From NCBI GenBank assembly GCA_934630385.1, contig CAKTWE010000006.1, forward strand, positions 1 to 42,842: DNA of 42,842 nucleotides, read 5' to 3'. Each line of letters opens with the position of its first letter. Position 1 is the stretch's first letter. The stretch is from an uncultured Collinsella sp. (GTDB lineage Bacteria; Actinomycetota; Coriobacteriia; Coriobacteriales; Coriobacteriaceae). A program made the position numbers and the translations under genes. Under the pieces are notes generated by a model. That model did no database searches. It was not told where the DNA came from and saw only the letters and a program-made list of their open reading frames with translations. Of the stretch, positions 16,661 to 25,388 are shown piece by piece.

Positions 16661-16701
16661 CCTGCTCAAGCAAACTCTCATTCCGAGACGTTGCTGATCA
16701 T

Positions 16702-17454
16702 CTACGAGATATTGCCCAAAAACGCCTTGGTACGCTCGCTCTTGGGGTGATCAAAGACCTCGCTCGGCGTGCCCTCCTCCACGATAACGCCGCCGTCCAT
16801 AAAGACGACGCGGTCGGCGACATCACGGGCAAAGCCCATCTCGTGCGTCACGACGATCATAGTCATGCCATCACGTGCCAAATCGCGCATGACACCAAGG
16901 ACGTCGCGAACCAGCTCGGGGTCGAGCGCCGACGTGGCCTCGTCAAAGAGCATGACGTGTGGATTCATCGACAGGGCGCGGGCGATGGCAACGCGCTGCT
17001 GCTGGCCGCCCGAAAGCTGGCTCGGCATAAAGTCGATGCGCTCGGCAAGACCGACCTTGGTCAGCTCCTCGATAGCGATTTTCTCGGCCTCTTCCTTGCT
17101 GCGCTTGAGTACCTTTTGCTGCGCAAGCATGACGTTCTTTTTGACCGACAGGTGCGGGAACAGGTTGAACTGCTGAAAGACCATGCCCAGGTGCGTGCGC
17201 ACCTTATTGAGGTCGACGCCCTTGGCGCACACATCCACGCCCTCAACGACAATCGAGCCGCTCGTGGGATGCTCTAGACGATTGATGCAGCGAAGCATCG
17301 TCGACTTGCCCGAGCCCGAAGGACCCAAAACGACTACAACCTCGCCCTTATGCACATCCAGATCGATATCGCGCAGGACCACGTTGTCGCCAAAGGCCTT
17401 CTGGAGGTTCTTGATGCTGACGACGACCTCGTTCGAGTTATTGGTTTCGCTCAT
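16702..17454 (-). CDS. Amino-acid ABC transporter ATP-binding protein (GlnQ/HisP type)
   Basis: A 250-residue ABC ATPase energising uptake of polar amino acids at the inner face of the membrane. It has Walker [10 protein letters not shown], the Q-loop [12 protein letters not shown] typical of polar amino-acid importers, the signature [15 protein letters not shown], Walker [15 protein letters not shown] and the switch His in [15 protein letters not shown]. The start at 17454 follows GGAGG by 7 bases and lies 12 bases after the permease stop, so it is the last gene of a binding protein-permease-ATPase operon. A terminator follows. Confidence 0.95.
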   Translation of the reverse strand: MSETNNSNEVVVSIKNLQKAFGDNVVLRDIDLDVHKGEVVVVLGPSGSGKSTMLRCINRLEHPTSGSIVVEGVDVCAKGVDLNKVRTHLGMVFQQFNLFPHLSVKKNVMLAQQKVLKRSKEEAEKIAIEELTKVGLAERIDFMPSQLSGGQQQRVAIARALSMNPHVMLFDEATSALDPELVRDVLGVMRDLARDGMTMIVVTHEMGFARDVADRVVFMDGGVIVEEGTPSEVFDHPKSERTKAFLGNIS

Positions 17455-17466
17455 GGTAGGACCTCC

Positions 17467-18828
17467 TTACAGACCGGCGATGTGATCGGCGGGCGTCGCG
17501 ACAACCTGTCCGGCGCTCTTGGCGGGACGCTTCTTCTTGGTCTCGGCCGTGCCCAAAAGCCTCGCCTCAAGACCGCTCACCAAGCGAGCGAGCGGCAGGG
17601 TGATGACCAGATAGAACAGGGCGGCAACCACATACGGCGTAATGGAGCCCGTCGTGGCCACAATGGTACGGGCGTTCATGACGATCTCGACCACACCCAC
17701 GGCGGCGAGCAGCGACGTATCCTTGTAGAGCAGGATAAACTCGCTGGTCAGCGTAGGCAGGACATTGCGGAACGTCTGCGGAATCATGACATAGAGCAGT
17801 GTCTGGAAGGCGTTCATGCCCAGCGAGCGAGCAGCCTCGTTTTGGCCCTTGGGGATCGACTGAATACCGGCGCGGAAAATCTCGCACAGGTAGGCGGACG
17901 AGTTCATGGCCATGACGATGACGCCCAGCACATAGTCGTCAACCTTGACGCCGGCCAGCGGCAGACCAAAGAACGCAATGTAGATCTGCAGGAACGCCGG
18001 CGTACCACGGATGATATTCACATAGATGCCGGCAAGGCAACGCAGGATGCGCGACTTGGAAATGCGCATGAGCGACAAGGCAAAGCCAAAGGGAATTGCC
18101 AGCGGAAACGCCACGAGCACGATCGAGAGCGACATGAGGAAGCCTTTGAAGACGATCGGCAGGCTCTGGACCAAAATGACCGGGTTCAGGAACAGGCGAA
18201 GGAACATGTTGGAATTCCATGCCTCGACCCACGGCTGCTCCTTAAGATCGGCCAGAAAGTTATCGAATGCCGTCACGCCCTTGATCTCCACCGAGGGAAT
18301 CTTGGAAATCTTCTTGGTCGAACCGTCGGCGAGCGTATAGGTGCCGCTAAAGGCTTCGTCGCCGCCCTCGACGGGGAAGGTCACGCCGTAAACCTCGACA
18401 CGGAAAAAGCCGCCAGCAGGCGCCGTCTCGCCAAAGTCGATCTTGAGCGTCTGTCCATCAGCCGTGCACGTGGGTTTCATGGGCGTACGATCCATGAGGT
18501 CCTCGCCCGAGAGCATCGTCAATCGCGTGTCATCGGCACCAAACGTCGTGCCGTCGGCAAACGTCAGCGAAAGACCGCTCAGCTCCTCGTCGGCATCGGC
18601 CTGGACCTCCCAGGTAATGCGCGTCTCGGTACCGCCGACCACGGCGCTGCCCGAACCGGTATTGGGGCGCGCGGTGATCTTTGCGGTCTCGAGCGCCTGG
18701 GCGGTCGAAGGCACGGCTGTCCCCGCGCACACCAAAGCGAGCGCCACAGCCAGGGCACTGGCTAGCTTTTGGAGCATCGAGGGCAGCGGGGAACGCCGAC
18801 CCATGGCCCCTTCGTTCAATCGAGACAA
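17467..18828 (-). CDS. Amino-acid ABC permease with N-terminal extracytoplasmic domain
   Basis: A roughly 453-residue fusion. After a signal-type hydrophobic helix (LASALAVALALVCAG) comes a beta-rich extracytoplasmic region of about 150 residues with no Cys. The last 250 residues are a HisM/GlnP-type permease with several membrane helices and the ATPase-contact loop EAARSLGMNAFQTLLYVMIPQ. Polar amino-acid permeases are normally 220-240 residues, so the N-terminal part is an addition; some fused systems carry a solute-binding domain there, but this region looks too short and too different. I favour the TTG at 18828 because GGAG is 6 bases upstream; the ATG at 18804 is the alternative. A C-terminal Lys-rich tail follows the last helix. 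Confidence 0.85.
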   Translation of the reverse strand: MSRLNEGAMGRRSPLPSMLQKLASALAVALALVCAGTAVPSTAQALETAKITARPNTGSGSAVVGGTETRITWEVQADADEELSGLSLTFADGTTFGADDTRLTMLSGEDLMDRTPMKPTCTADGQTLKIDFGETAPAGGFFRVEVYGVTFPVEGGDEAFSGTYTLADGSTKKISKIPSVEIKGVTAFDNFLADLKEQPWVEAWNSNMFLRLFLNPVILVQSLPIVFKGFLMSLSIVLVAFPLAIPFGFALSLMRISKSRILRCLAGIYVNIIRGTPAFLQIYIAFFGLPLAGVKVDDYVLGVIVMAMNSSAYLCEIFRAGIQSIPKGQNEAARSLGMNAFQTLLYVMIPQTFRNVLPTLTSEFILLYKDTSLLAAVGVVEIVMNARTIVATTGSITPYVVAALFYLVITLPLARLVSGLEARLLGTAETKKKRPAKSAGQVVATPADHIAGL

Positions 18829-18890
18829 GGTAGCTCCTAACGTATCAGTTGCCGACATTACGGGACGGGACGACGCCCGTTCAAGAAACG

Positions 18891-18921
18891 CAAAAGCCCT
18901 CTCCGCCAAAACGGAAAGGGC
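18891..18921 (-). terminator. Terminator/attenuator between binding protein and permease genes
   Basis: On the minus strand GCCCTTTCCG pairs with CGGAGAGGGC (one wobble), followed by TTTTGCGTTT. Located after the solute-binding protein stop, it would make the binding protein transcript more abundant than the permease-ATPase read-through, as often seen in ABC operons. Confidence 0.7.
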
Positions 18922-18944
18922 CCGCGCGCAATCAAGTAGCTATT

Positions 18945-19805
18945 TTACTTGATGTTGTACTTAGCCATGAGGGCGTCGACGGTGCCGTCGTCGGTCAGGT
19001 CCTTGATGGCCTGGTTGATGTCGTCCTTGAGCTTGGTGTTGCCCTGGTTGATGGCGATAGCGTACTCCTCGCCGGTGCTGACCTGCTTAACCGTATGGCA
19101 GGTGTTGAACTGCTCGGCGGTCAGCTGGCTCGCAACGGAACGGTTGGTGACCACGGCGTCACCCTTGTCGGACTGCAGGGCGCTGAAGCACTCGGTAGCG
19201 TCCTTATAGGGAACGATCTTGGCCTTGGGGAAGTTCTCCTGAGCAAAGGCCTCGGCGGTCGAACCGGACTGAACGATGATCGTGGCGTCGGCATTGTTGA
19301 GCTTCTCGCTGTAGTTATCGGCCGTAATGTCGGTGTTATCGACCTTGGTCACGACAGCCTGATCGTCCATGTAGTAAGAGTCGGAGAAAGTGACTTCCTT
19401 CTCACGCTCGGGTGTGTCAGTGATAGCCGCAATGGCGACGTCGTACTTGGCACCCGAAGCAACGCCGGGGACGAGCGTGTCGAAGTCGTTGTTGACGTAC
19501 TCGACATCCAGATCCAGCTTGTCACCGATCGCCTTGATGAGCTCAAGGTCAAAGCCCTGGTAGTCGCCATTGTCATCCTTGTACTCAAATGGCGCGTACT
19601 CGGCAGAGGTGCCGACGGTGAGCGTACCGTCCTTGACAAGTGCATACTCCTTGGAGCCGTCGACCTTCTCGACCTTCGCGTTGTCAGAGCTGCTGGAACC
19701 GGCATCGGAACCAGAGGTGGCGTTGGACGAACCACAGCCCGTCAGTGCAAGAGCGAGCGCCATGGCGCCCGTGGCTGCAAATGTGCCAAGCTTCTTGAGC
19801 TTCAT
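18945..19805 (-). CDS. Amino-acid ABC transporter solute-binding lipoprotein
   Basis: A 286-residue lipoprotein of the family 3 solute-binding proteins. The lipobox is LTGC with the acylated Cys24, followed by a Ser/Gly-rich linker (25-45). The mature fold begins TLTVGTSAEYAPFEYKDDNGDYQGFDLELIKAIG, the classic family 3 start for polar amino-acid binding, with YDVAIAAITDTPEREKEVTFSDSYY forming the second signature. It captures the substrate outside the cell for the permease-ATPase that follow. ATG at 19805 with GGAAGGAG upstream; the promoter is at 19863-19891. Substrate (Gln, Arg, Cys or other) cannot be decided. Confidence 0.93.
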   Translation of the reverse strand: MKLKKLGTFAATGAMALALALTGCGSSNATSGSDAGSSSSDNAKVEKVDGSKEYALVKDGTLTVGTSAEYAPFEYKDDNGDYQGFDLELIKAIGDKLDLDVEYVNNDFDTLVPGVASGAKYDVAIAAITDTPEREKEVTFSDSYYMDDQAVVTKVDNTDITADNYSEKLNNADATIIVQSGSTAEAFAQENFPKAKIVPYKDATECFSALQSDKGDAVVTNRSVASQLTAEQFNTCHTVKQVSTGEEYAIAINQGNTKLKDDINQAIKDLTDDGTVDALMAKYNIK

Positions 19806-19862
19806 AATCAGTCTCCTTCCAGTGACCCCGTTTGATTCAGAGGTCTGCAAAAACTGTTGGCT

Positions 19863-19891
19863 ATTATGCACCCGTAAGTGCGAATCTGCAA
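19863..19891 (-). promoter_or_regulatory. Promoter of the amino-acid ABC operon
   Basis: On the minus strand TTGCAG (19891-19886) and CATAAT (19868-19863) are separated by 17 bases, 58 bases upstream of the binding-protein ATG. No operator was recognised. Confidence 0.55.
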
Positions 19892-19952
19892 TTAGAAAAC
19901 TGATTGAAACAAACCCATAACGTGAATGGAACACTCCACTTTGTGACAGTCG

Positions 19953-20819
19953 TTACTGCTGCAATGACCTTAACAGTTTGATTTCAGCCGCATAACCTGC
20001 AAGTTCGTTCGGTGTCTCCAAAATAAATGGCAATGAACGCAAACGGCCATTCGATACAATATTCTGCATAACCTGCATACCGCCGCCAAACTCCTCACTA
20101 CCCAAGTAGCCCTTACCGATGCACTCGTGGCGATCCTTATGGGCACCGCAGGGGTTCTTGGAGTCGTTGATATGCACGGCGCGCAGACGCTCGATACCCA
20201 CCACGCGATCGAACTCGTCGAGCACGCCGTCAAGATCGTGGACGATATCATAGCCGGCGTCATTTACATGGCAGGTGTCCAGGCAAACGCCCAGCTTGGT
20301 CGACAGCTCGGGGCGCTTGTCGGCAACGCCCTCGATGATGCGCGCCAGCTCCTCAAAGTTACGGCCCACCTCGGTACCCTTGCCGGCCATGGTCTCGAGC
20401 AACACCATCGTCTGCTGGCCCTCAAACATCACCTGGCACAGGGTGTCGACGATCATCTGAATGCCGGCGTCGGAGCCCTGCCCCACATGCGCACCAGGAT
20501 GGAAGTTGTAGTAGTTGCCGGGCAGTGCTTCCATGCGTCGCAGGTCCTCGGCCATGGCCTCCAAGGCAAACTCGCGCGCCCGCTCTTTAGCCGAACAGGG
20601 GTTATAGGTATACGGGGCATGAGCCACAAGCGGGCCAAAGTCGTTCTGTTCCATAAGCTCGCGCAGGGCCGCCACGTCATCCATGTCAAGGTCTTTCGCC
20701 TTGCCGCCGCGCGGGTTGCGCGTAAAGAATGCAAAGGTATTTGCGCCAATGGACAGCGCCGTCTCCCCCATCGCCCGATAGCCCTTCGTCGTGGATAGGT
20801 GACACCCGATCGTCAGCAT
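19953..20819 (-). CDS. nfo: Endonuclease IV (AP endonuclease)
   Basis: A 288-residue TIM-barrel DNA repair enzyme that cleaves 5' to abasic sites. The start [14 protein letters not shown] matches the family, and the trinuclear zinc ligands are visible in [67 protein letters not shown] and FILETP. Length matches the E. coli protein (285). A GAGGGGGAAC purine stretch precedes the ATG at 20819. An inverted repeat at 20841-20901 separates it from the upstream aldo/keto reductase gene on the same strand. Confidence 0.95.
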   Translation of the reverse strand: MLTIGCHLSTTKGYRAMGETALSIGANTFAFFTRNPRGGKAKDLDMDDVAALRELMEQNDFGPLVAHAPYTYNPCSAKERAREFALEAMAEDLRRMEALPGNYYNFHPGAHVGQGSDAGIQMIVDTLCQVMFEGQQTMVLLETMAGKGTEVGRNFEELARIIEGVADKRPELSTKLGVCLDTCHVNDAGYDIVHDLDGVLDEFDRVVGIERLRAVHINDSKNPCGAHKDRHECIGKGYLGSEEFGGGMQVMQNIVSNGRLRSLPFILETPNELAGYAAEIKLLRSLQQ

Positions 20820-20840
20820 CCCCAGTTCCCCCTCATCAGT

Positions 20841-20901
20841 TGCGGTGAAATAGTTCCTGTTGGTGCCTTATTCTGCCGCAAACAGGAACTATTCCACCGC
20901 A
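20841..20901. repeat. Long inverted repeat between nfo and the aldo/keto reductase gene
   Basis: A 21-base arm beginning TGCGGTGAAATAGTTCC at 20841 pairs with its complement at 20881-20901 with one mismatch; the loop is 19 bases. No T run follows on either strand, so it is not a standard terminator. It may be a processing site or a member of an intergenic repeat family. Confidence 0.6.
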
Positions 20902-20914
20902 CGTTATAAAAGGG

Positions 20915-22105
20915 TCATGAGGAGCGCGTTTTGCCAAAGGCCTTAAGCACCGCCGTCACGGGTCCAGGCTGAAAACGGCGGCGTACGTCGTCCAAACGTC
21001 CGGGGATATCGATGTGCTGCGGGCAGTGCCGCGCGCATTTGCCGCATTTGACGCAATTGCTCACCAACTTGGGCTCGCTTGTGCGCACCGCGCTCGCCGT
21101 AAAGTACTGCGATAGACCCGTAAACCAGCTGTGCGCATAGCTTGCGTTGTAGGCGGCAAAACATCCAGGGATATTGATGCCTTTAGGACATGGCATGCAA
21201 TAGCCACATCCCGTGCAGGGCACGCGATTCGATTTCTCAAACTCCGTCAGCACATGCGCGATGGCATCGAGCTGAGTAGCTGTCATCGAATCCGGCAGGG
21301 CCCGATCGGCCAACGCCGCGTTCTCATCCACCTGCGCGGTATCGGTCATACCCGAAAGCAGCATCGTGACTTGGGGATGGTTCCACACCCACGAAAGGCC
21401 CCAAGAAGCCGGCGTCTTCAGGTACGGATCGCGTACGTCATCGAGCACAGCGCGGGCCCGCGGCGGCAGCTTGCCCGCCAGACGCCCGCCTAGCAGCGGC
21501 TCCATCACAAACACCGCGAGCCCGCACTCTGCAGCCGCCATGAGTCCTGCCGTTCCCGCTTGGTAGCGCTCGCCGGCATAGTTGTACTGTATCTGGCAAA
21601 AATCCCAGTCATACGCGTCAAGCATCGTGAGGAAGTCCGCGGCGCTGCCGTGGTACGAAAAACCAATCTGGCGAATGCGCCCCGCCGTCTTTTGACGCGC
21701 GATCCAGTCCTCGATGCCCAACGCCACCACACGTTCCCACTGGGCGGGTGAGGTGATGTTGTGCATAAGGTAATAGTCGATATGGTCGGTTCGCAGGCGG
21801 CGCAGTTGCTCGTCGAAGAACCGGTCGAAATCCTCCGCGCACTTGCACGAAGCATGCGGCAGCTTAGTCGCCAGCAACACCCGGTCACGCAGTCCCAAGC
21901 GCTCAAGTGAGGCACCCACGCACGCCTCGTTACCGGGATAGAGATACGCGGTGTCCAGATAATTAATCCCCTGATCCACCGCGCGGGAAATGATGGCATC
22001 GGCTGTCTTCGCATCGGGGTGTCCCGGCGCACCGGGAAATCTCATGCAGCCTAGGCCCAGAGCGGATATTCGGTTACCACTTTTGGGGTCAACGCGGTAT
22101 TGCAC
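20915..22105 (-). CDS. Aldo/keto reductase with two C-terminal [4Fe-4S] motifs
   Basis: A 396-residue fusion-type reductase common in anaerobes. The N-terminal barrel starts VQYRVDPKSGNRISALGLGCMRFP and has the catalytic Asp/Tyr in YLDTAYLYPG, Lys in LATKLP and His in YYLMHNI. The C-terminal part carries two ferredoxin-type motifs, CTGCGYCMPCP and CVKCGKCARHCP. It probably reduces a carbonyl using NADPH or reduced ferredoxin; substrate unknown. I chose the GTG at 22105 since AAGGGAGGGG precedes it by 2-6 bases and the family starts at MQYR; the ATG at 22123 is the alternative. Confidence 0.88.
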   Translation of the reverse strand: MQYRVDPKSGNRISALGLGCMRFPGAPGHPDAKTADAIISRAVDQGINYLDTAYLYPGNEACVGASLERLGLRDRVLLATKLPHASCKCAEDFDRFFDEQLRRLRTDHIDYYLMHNITSPAQWERVVALGIEDWIARQKTAGRIRQIGFSYHGSAADFLTMLDAYDWDFCQIQYNYAGERYQAGTAGLMAAAECGLAVFVMEPLLGGRLAGKLPPRARAVLDDVRDPYLKTPASWGLSWVWNHPQVTMLLSGMTDTAQVDENAALADRALPDSMTATQLDAIAHVLTEFEKSNRVPCTGCGYCMPCPKGINIPGCFAAYNASYAHSWFTGLSQYFTASAVRTSEPKLVSNCVKCGKCARHCPQHIDIPGRLDDVRRRFQPGPVTAVLKAFGKTRSS

Positions 22106-22268
22106 GGCCCCTCCCTTCGCCATCAGCGCCCCGGCAAGGCGAAACACAATGGTCACGCGCCCGAAACATCGTGGAATCGCAATCGAGAACGTATCGTAAC
22201 GCAGCAGAAATCGAGCTGTCACGACACCGCTTTAACATCAGCAAAAAGCCCGATGAAAGGAGTCGTCC

Positions 22269-23039
22269 ATGCCCACGTTCGACCTTTGGAACCTCGCATC
22301 CCAGCTCAAAAGCACCGATTATCGCTGGGTCGACCTCACCCACACGCTCTCGTGCGACACCCCGCACTGGTTTGGCTTTAAGCCTTTTGAGTCCACCAAG
22401 CTCTTCGATTACCTGCCCGGCACGCCCGAGGACATGCTCGCGCCCATGCGCTGCTTCCAGTATTCGGTTGCTTCGCAGTACGGCACGCATGTCGACGCAC
22501 CGCGCCACTTCCATGCTGACGGCCGTTCCCTTGGAGAGATTGAACCCATCGAATTTATGCATCCGCTCTGTGTGATCGACAGACACGAGGAGTGCGCCGC
22601 AAACCCCGACTTTATCCTGACCATTGATGATCTCAAAGCTTGGGAGGACGAGCACGGCCGCATTCCCGAGGACGCATTCGTCGCCTTCCGCTCCGACTGG
22701 TCCAAGCTGGCCGACCTCGAAAACAAGGACGAGGACGGCCAACCCCACTACCCCGGCTGGGACCTCGACGCCATCAAATGGCTTGTAGAAGAGCGCAACA
22801 TCGGCGCCATCGGCCACGAACCGGCAGACACCGACCCCGCAACCGTGACCACACGCGAGGACGCCTACCCCTATCCCGGCGAGCAATACATCCTCTCGGT
22901 CGACCGTTACCAGATTGAGGTCATGGACCATCTGGACGAGCTTCCCGCCACAGGCGCCGTCATCTTCTGCACCTTCCCCAAGGTGCGCGATGGCGTCGGA
23001 TACCCCGCGCGCGTTTTCGCGGTCTGCCCCGCGGCATAA
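22269..23039 (+). CDS. Cyclase-family hydrolase (kynurenine-formamidase-like)
   Basis: A 256-residue metal-dependent amidohydrolase of the cyclase family (PF04199). The defining metal-binding motif is YGTHVDAPRHFHADGRSL near residues 77-94, preceded by WVDLTHTLSCDTPHW with the first His/Asp, and the C-terminal IGHEPADTD and FPKVRDGVGYPARVFA segments are conserved too. Family members hydrolyse N-formylkynurenine, isatin or related amides; the true substrate is open. AAAGGAG precedes the ATG at 22269. It diverges from the reductase gene and ends at the hairpin terminator 23119-23142. Confidence 0.88.
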   Translation: MPTFDLWNLASQLKSTDYRWVDLTHTLSCDTPHWFGFKPFESTKLFDYLPGTPEDMLAPMRCFQYSVASQYGTHVDAPRHFHADGRSLGEIEPIEFMHPLCVIDRHEECAANPDFILTIDDLKAWEDEHGRIPEDAFVAFRSDWSKLADLENKDEDGQPHYPGWDLDAIKWLVEERNIGAIGHEPADTDPATVTTREDAYPYPGEQYILSVDRYQIEVMDHLDELPATGAVIFCTFPKVRDGVGYPARVFAVCPAA

Positions 23040-23118
23040 GCGCACAGCGCAATAGTTTCTTTTCCATAACAGCAGCCCCGCGCGCTCATCAAACGCCCCG
23101 GCGGCATACAATCCATCA

Positions 23119-23142
23119 GGCGTCCCCACGCGGGCGCCTTTT
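23119..23142 (+). terminator. Terminator after the cyclase-family gene
   Basis: GGCGTCC at 23119-23125 pairs with GGGCGCC at 23132-23138 (one wobble) and TTTT follows. The 3' arm and T run are part of a 19-base tandem duplication, so a second copy of the 3' arm follows directly. Confidence 0.55.
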
Positions 23143-23188
23143 ATACACGCGGGCGCCTTTTATATGAGGAGATTTTATATGAGGAGAT
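23127..23188 (+). repeat. Two consecutive short tandem duplications spanning terminator and ribosome site
   Basis: A 19-base unit (CACGCGGGCGCCTTTTATA) is repeated perfectly at 23127-23145 and 23146-23164. Overlapping it, a 15-base unit (TTTTATATGAGGAGA) is repeated at 23158-23172 and 23173-23187. The second duplication produces two GAGGAG ribosome sites before the next gene. Confidence 0.85.
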
Positions 23189-23195
23189 GATTCAT

Positions 23196-24110
23196 ATGCA
23201 GATCAACAAGATCGCCTTTATCGGCAAGGGCGGCGTCGGGCTACTCTACGGCAGCATGATCGCCCAGGCACTCGGCAACGATGCCGTCGAATACGTTATG
23301 GACGACGCTCGCTTTGAGCGCCATGCGAACGACGTGCTCACCGTCAACGGCAAGCCCTGCGATCTCACGTCCGTCCGCGCCAGCGAGGCAACGCCCGCCG
23401 ATCTGGTCATCCTGACGGTCAAGACCACCGGTCTCGACCAAGCACTCAAGACTATGGAGCGCGTCGTGGGACCCAACACGCTCATCGCCTCGCTGTGCAA
23501 CGGCATCACGAGCGAGCAAAAGATTGCCGAGCGCTTTGGCTGGGAGCATACCGTTCTTGGTATTTGCCAGGGTATGGACGCCGTGTTCCTCAACGGAGAG
23601 CTCACCTTTACCAACACGGGCGAAATCCGCTTTGGGGCGGCGGCCGGTACGGATCCCGCAACCATCACCGCAATCGACGAGCTCTACACGCGCTGCGGCA
23701 TCGCCCATACCGTCGAGAGCGACATTGCGCACCGCATGTGGGCCAAACTCATGCTCAACGACGGCATCAACCAAACCTGCATGGCCTACGGTGGCACGTA
23801 CGGAAGCGCCACGGAACAGGGCTCCGAGCAGCGTCGCTGCTTTGTTTCCGCCATGCGCGAAACGCTTGCGGTCGCCAACGCCGAGGGCGTTGAGCTGACC
23901 GAGGCAGACCTGACGCAGATGGTGCACCTCATCGAGGGAATCGACCCCGCCGGCATGCCCTCGATGGCGCAAGACCGCGTCGCGCGGCGCAAAACCGAGG
24001 TCGAGGAGTTCGCCGGCACCATCTGCCGTCTGGCGGCCAAGCACGATATCCAGGCACCGCAGAACGAATGGCTCTATCAGCGCATTCGCGATATCGAGGC
24101 AAGCTGGTAG
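23196..24110 (+). CDS. Ketopantoate reductase (PanE/ApbA) family protein
   Basis: A 304-residue NAD(P)-dependent reductase of the PanE fold. The Rossmann loop is FIGKGGVGLLYG at the N-terminus, VKTTGLDQAL follows the fourth strand, LCNGI is the family NG motif, and the catalytic Lys lies in HRMWAKLMLNDGINQTCM. PanE makes pantoate for coenzyme A synthesis; several paralogues in the family act on other 2-oxo acids, so the substrate is not certain, and no pantothenate gene is adjacent. The ATG at 23196 is 9 bases after GAGGAG; an ATG at 23187 overlaps that site. A strong terminator follows. Confidence 0.88.
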   Translation: MQINKIAFIGKGGVGLLYGSMIAQALGNDAVEYVMDDARFERHANDVLTVNGKPCDLTSVRASEATPADLVILTVKTTGLDQALKTMERVVGPNTLIASLCNGITSEQKIAERFGWEHTVLGICQGMDAVFLNGELTFTNTGEIRFGAAAGTDPATITAIDELYTRCGIAHTVESDIAHRMWAKLMLNDGINQTCMAYGGTYGSATEQGSEQRRCFVSAMRETLAVANAEGVELTEADLTQMVHLIEGIDPAGMPSMAQDRVARRKTEVEEFAGTICRLAAKHDIQAPQNEWLYQRIRDIEASW

Positions 24111-24143
24111 CGCCCGGCTCACCACGTCAACAGACTCAACAGT

Positions 24144-24180
24144 AAAGCCGCCGCAAGGGCACTCCCCTTACGGCGGCTTT
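24144..24180 (+). terminator. Strong terminator after the PanE-like gene
   Basis: AAAGCCGCCG pairs with CGGCGGCTTT, extended by AAGGG/CCCTT with one mismatch, around a short loop. The flanking gene on the other side (24218-24424) converges, and T's occur on the minus strand too, so it can act in both directions. Confidence 0.8.
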
Positions 24181-24217
24181 CATCTTCATCTATACCCAGT
24201 AGTCGATGTCCCGACGG

Positions 24218-24424
24218 TTAGAGCTGCGACTCCGAGGCCTGGCCCTCATCGTCGCGACAAAGGACTACACCCGCACTTCCCAGCAGCGCGGCCGCGATCA
24301 ACGCGCCGACCACGATAGAGGCAGCTCCACAAGACCCCTGCATGCCCGCGACGAGCGCGGCCGTAGGACCAAGGCAGCCAAGTGTCAATGCAACGGCGGC
24401 AACGGCGATATCTCGAGCGTTCAC
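24218..24424 (-). CDS. Small membrane protein of unknown function
   Basis: A 68-residue protein with two hydrophobic segments (about residues 5-28 and 34-56) and a charged C-terminal tail (CRDDEGQASESQL). It starts at a GTG (24424) with a good GGAGGAAG site 8 bases upstream, which supports it as real despite its size. Glycine and alanine dominate the helices and Cys17, Cys32 and Cys56 lie in or near the membrane. I cannot name a family. A 9-bp hairpin (24439-24463) overlaps its ribosome site. Confidence 0.6.
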   Translation of the reverse strand: MNARDIAVAAVALTLGCLGPTAALVAGMQGSCGAASIVVGALIAAALLGSAGVVLCRDDEGQASESQL

Positions 24425-24438
24425 AAGACCACTTCCTC

Positions 24439-24463
24439 CACGAGAAAGACTTTGTTTCTCGTG
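24439..24463 (-). promoter_or_regulatory. Hairpin next to the ribosome site of the small membrane protein
   Basis: CACGAGAAA at 24439-24447 pairs with TTTCTCGTG at 24455-24463. On the minus-strand transcript the 3' arm abuts and partly overlaps the GGAGG site at 24433-24443, so it could restrict translation. Function is inference. Confidence 0.35.
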
Positions 24464-24611
24464 ACTTAGTGTGCCCCGCGCCCATATGCGCGGTGTACGG
24501 CCACGGTAAGCGCTCTGTTAACTCAAGCACGAACAAATAACGGACGCTCTTACGTTGCCCAAAGGCTCGGTAAAGACGCCCGCCCGTCATGTCCTATTGG
24601 CTTATGGCAGA

Positions 24612-25388
24612 TTACCAACCGGTATAGTAATCGGTGGTTCCGGCAGCACAGCCGGAGTCATAGACCTTGCACTCGCCCTTGGAACCGGTAAACGTGGAGC
24701 CTTGGGCCTTATCGCCCGCGGCAACGACGTAGTAGCCATCGGAATCGCGCCAAAAGCCCTCGGAATCCTGCGTCCATTCGCCCGTACGGTGATGGTAGAG
24801 CACGTTGCTGCTGTAATAAGTCTCGCGGCGGCCGTTATAGTTATTGACGCCGCTCGAGCGCGTCAGACCCGAGCCGTTCGCGTAATACGCAGCAGACGTG
24901 TAAGACGAGCCGGAGTCGGCGTTGTAATACGAAGTCTGAACGGCCTCAGCGGCCTCGGCTTCGGCTGCAGCAGCCTCGAGCGCCTCGCGCTTGGCATCCT
25001 CAAGCGTGGAGCGAAGCTCGTCGAGCTCGGTCGACTTGGCGTCGACTTCCCCCATCGTCAACAGGCTACCCGCACCGTCGATGCAACCCTGCAACACAGC
25101 GCGCTCGTCATCGGTAGCATAGTCGCCATACATATTCATAATGATCTGAGCGCGCATCTCCAGGGAATCGCGCTTTGCCCCCATCGAGGCGTTCCACTCC
25201 TGCATAGAGCCATAACCGTCGCCGCGGTAGTCGACGGGCTGCACCAGCGTCGCCTCGGACGGCGTGGATCCGACCGTGTCGGACAGTGTTGCCGCGTGGG
25301 CATCGGTTGCGCCGGCGCCCGCCAAAAGTGCCACGGTCAGAGCGGCGGAAAGGGCGGCGGCTTTCGGTTTTCGTGAATCGATCCTCAT
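24612..25388 (-). CDS. Secreted protein with C-terminal 3D/double-psi barrel-like domain
   Basis: A 258-residue exported protein. Residues 1-32 are a signal peptide ending AHA. The middle (about 60-140) is helical with an Ala/Glu-rich coiled-coil stretch (STELDELRSTLEDAKREALEAAAAEAEAAEA). The C-terminal 70 residues (VLYHHRTGEWTQDSEGFWRDSDGYYVVAAGDK through KVYDSGCAAGTTDYYTGW) match the 3D-domain/RlpA-like double-psi barrel found in wall-lytic or wall-modifying proteins, including the conserved DxGxAxGxxDxY pattern. A cell-wall role outside the membrane is likely. The ATG at 25388 has GGAGG 11 bases upstream, a slightly long spacing. Confidence 0.8.
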   Translation of the reverse strand: MRIDSRKPKAAALSAALTVALLAGAGATDAHAATLSDTVGSTPSEATLVQPVDYRGDGYGSMQEWNASMGAKRDSLEMRAQIIMNMYGDYATDDERAVLQGCIDGAGSLLTMGEVDAKSTELDELRSTLEDAKREALEAAAAEAEAAEAVQTSYYNADSGSSYTSAAYYANGSGLTRSSGVNNYNGRRETYYSSNVLYHHRTGEWTQDSEGFWRDSDGYYVVAAGDKAQGSTFTGSKGECKVYDSGCAAGTTDYYTGW

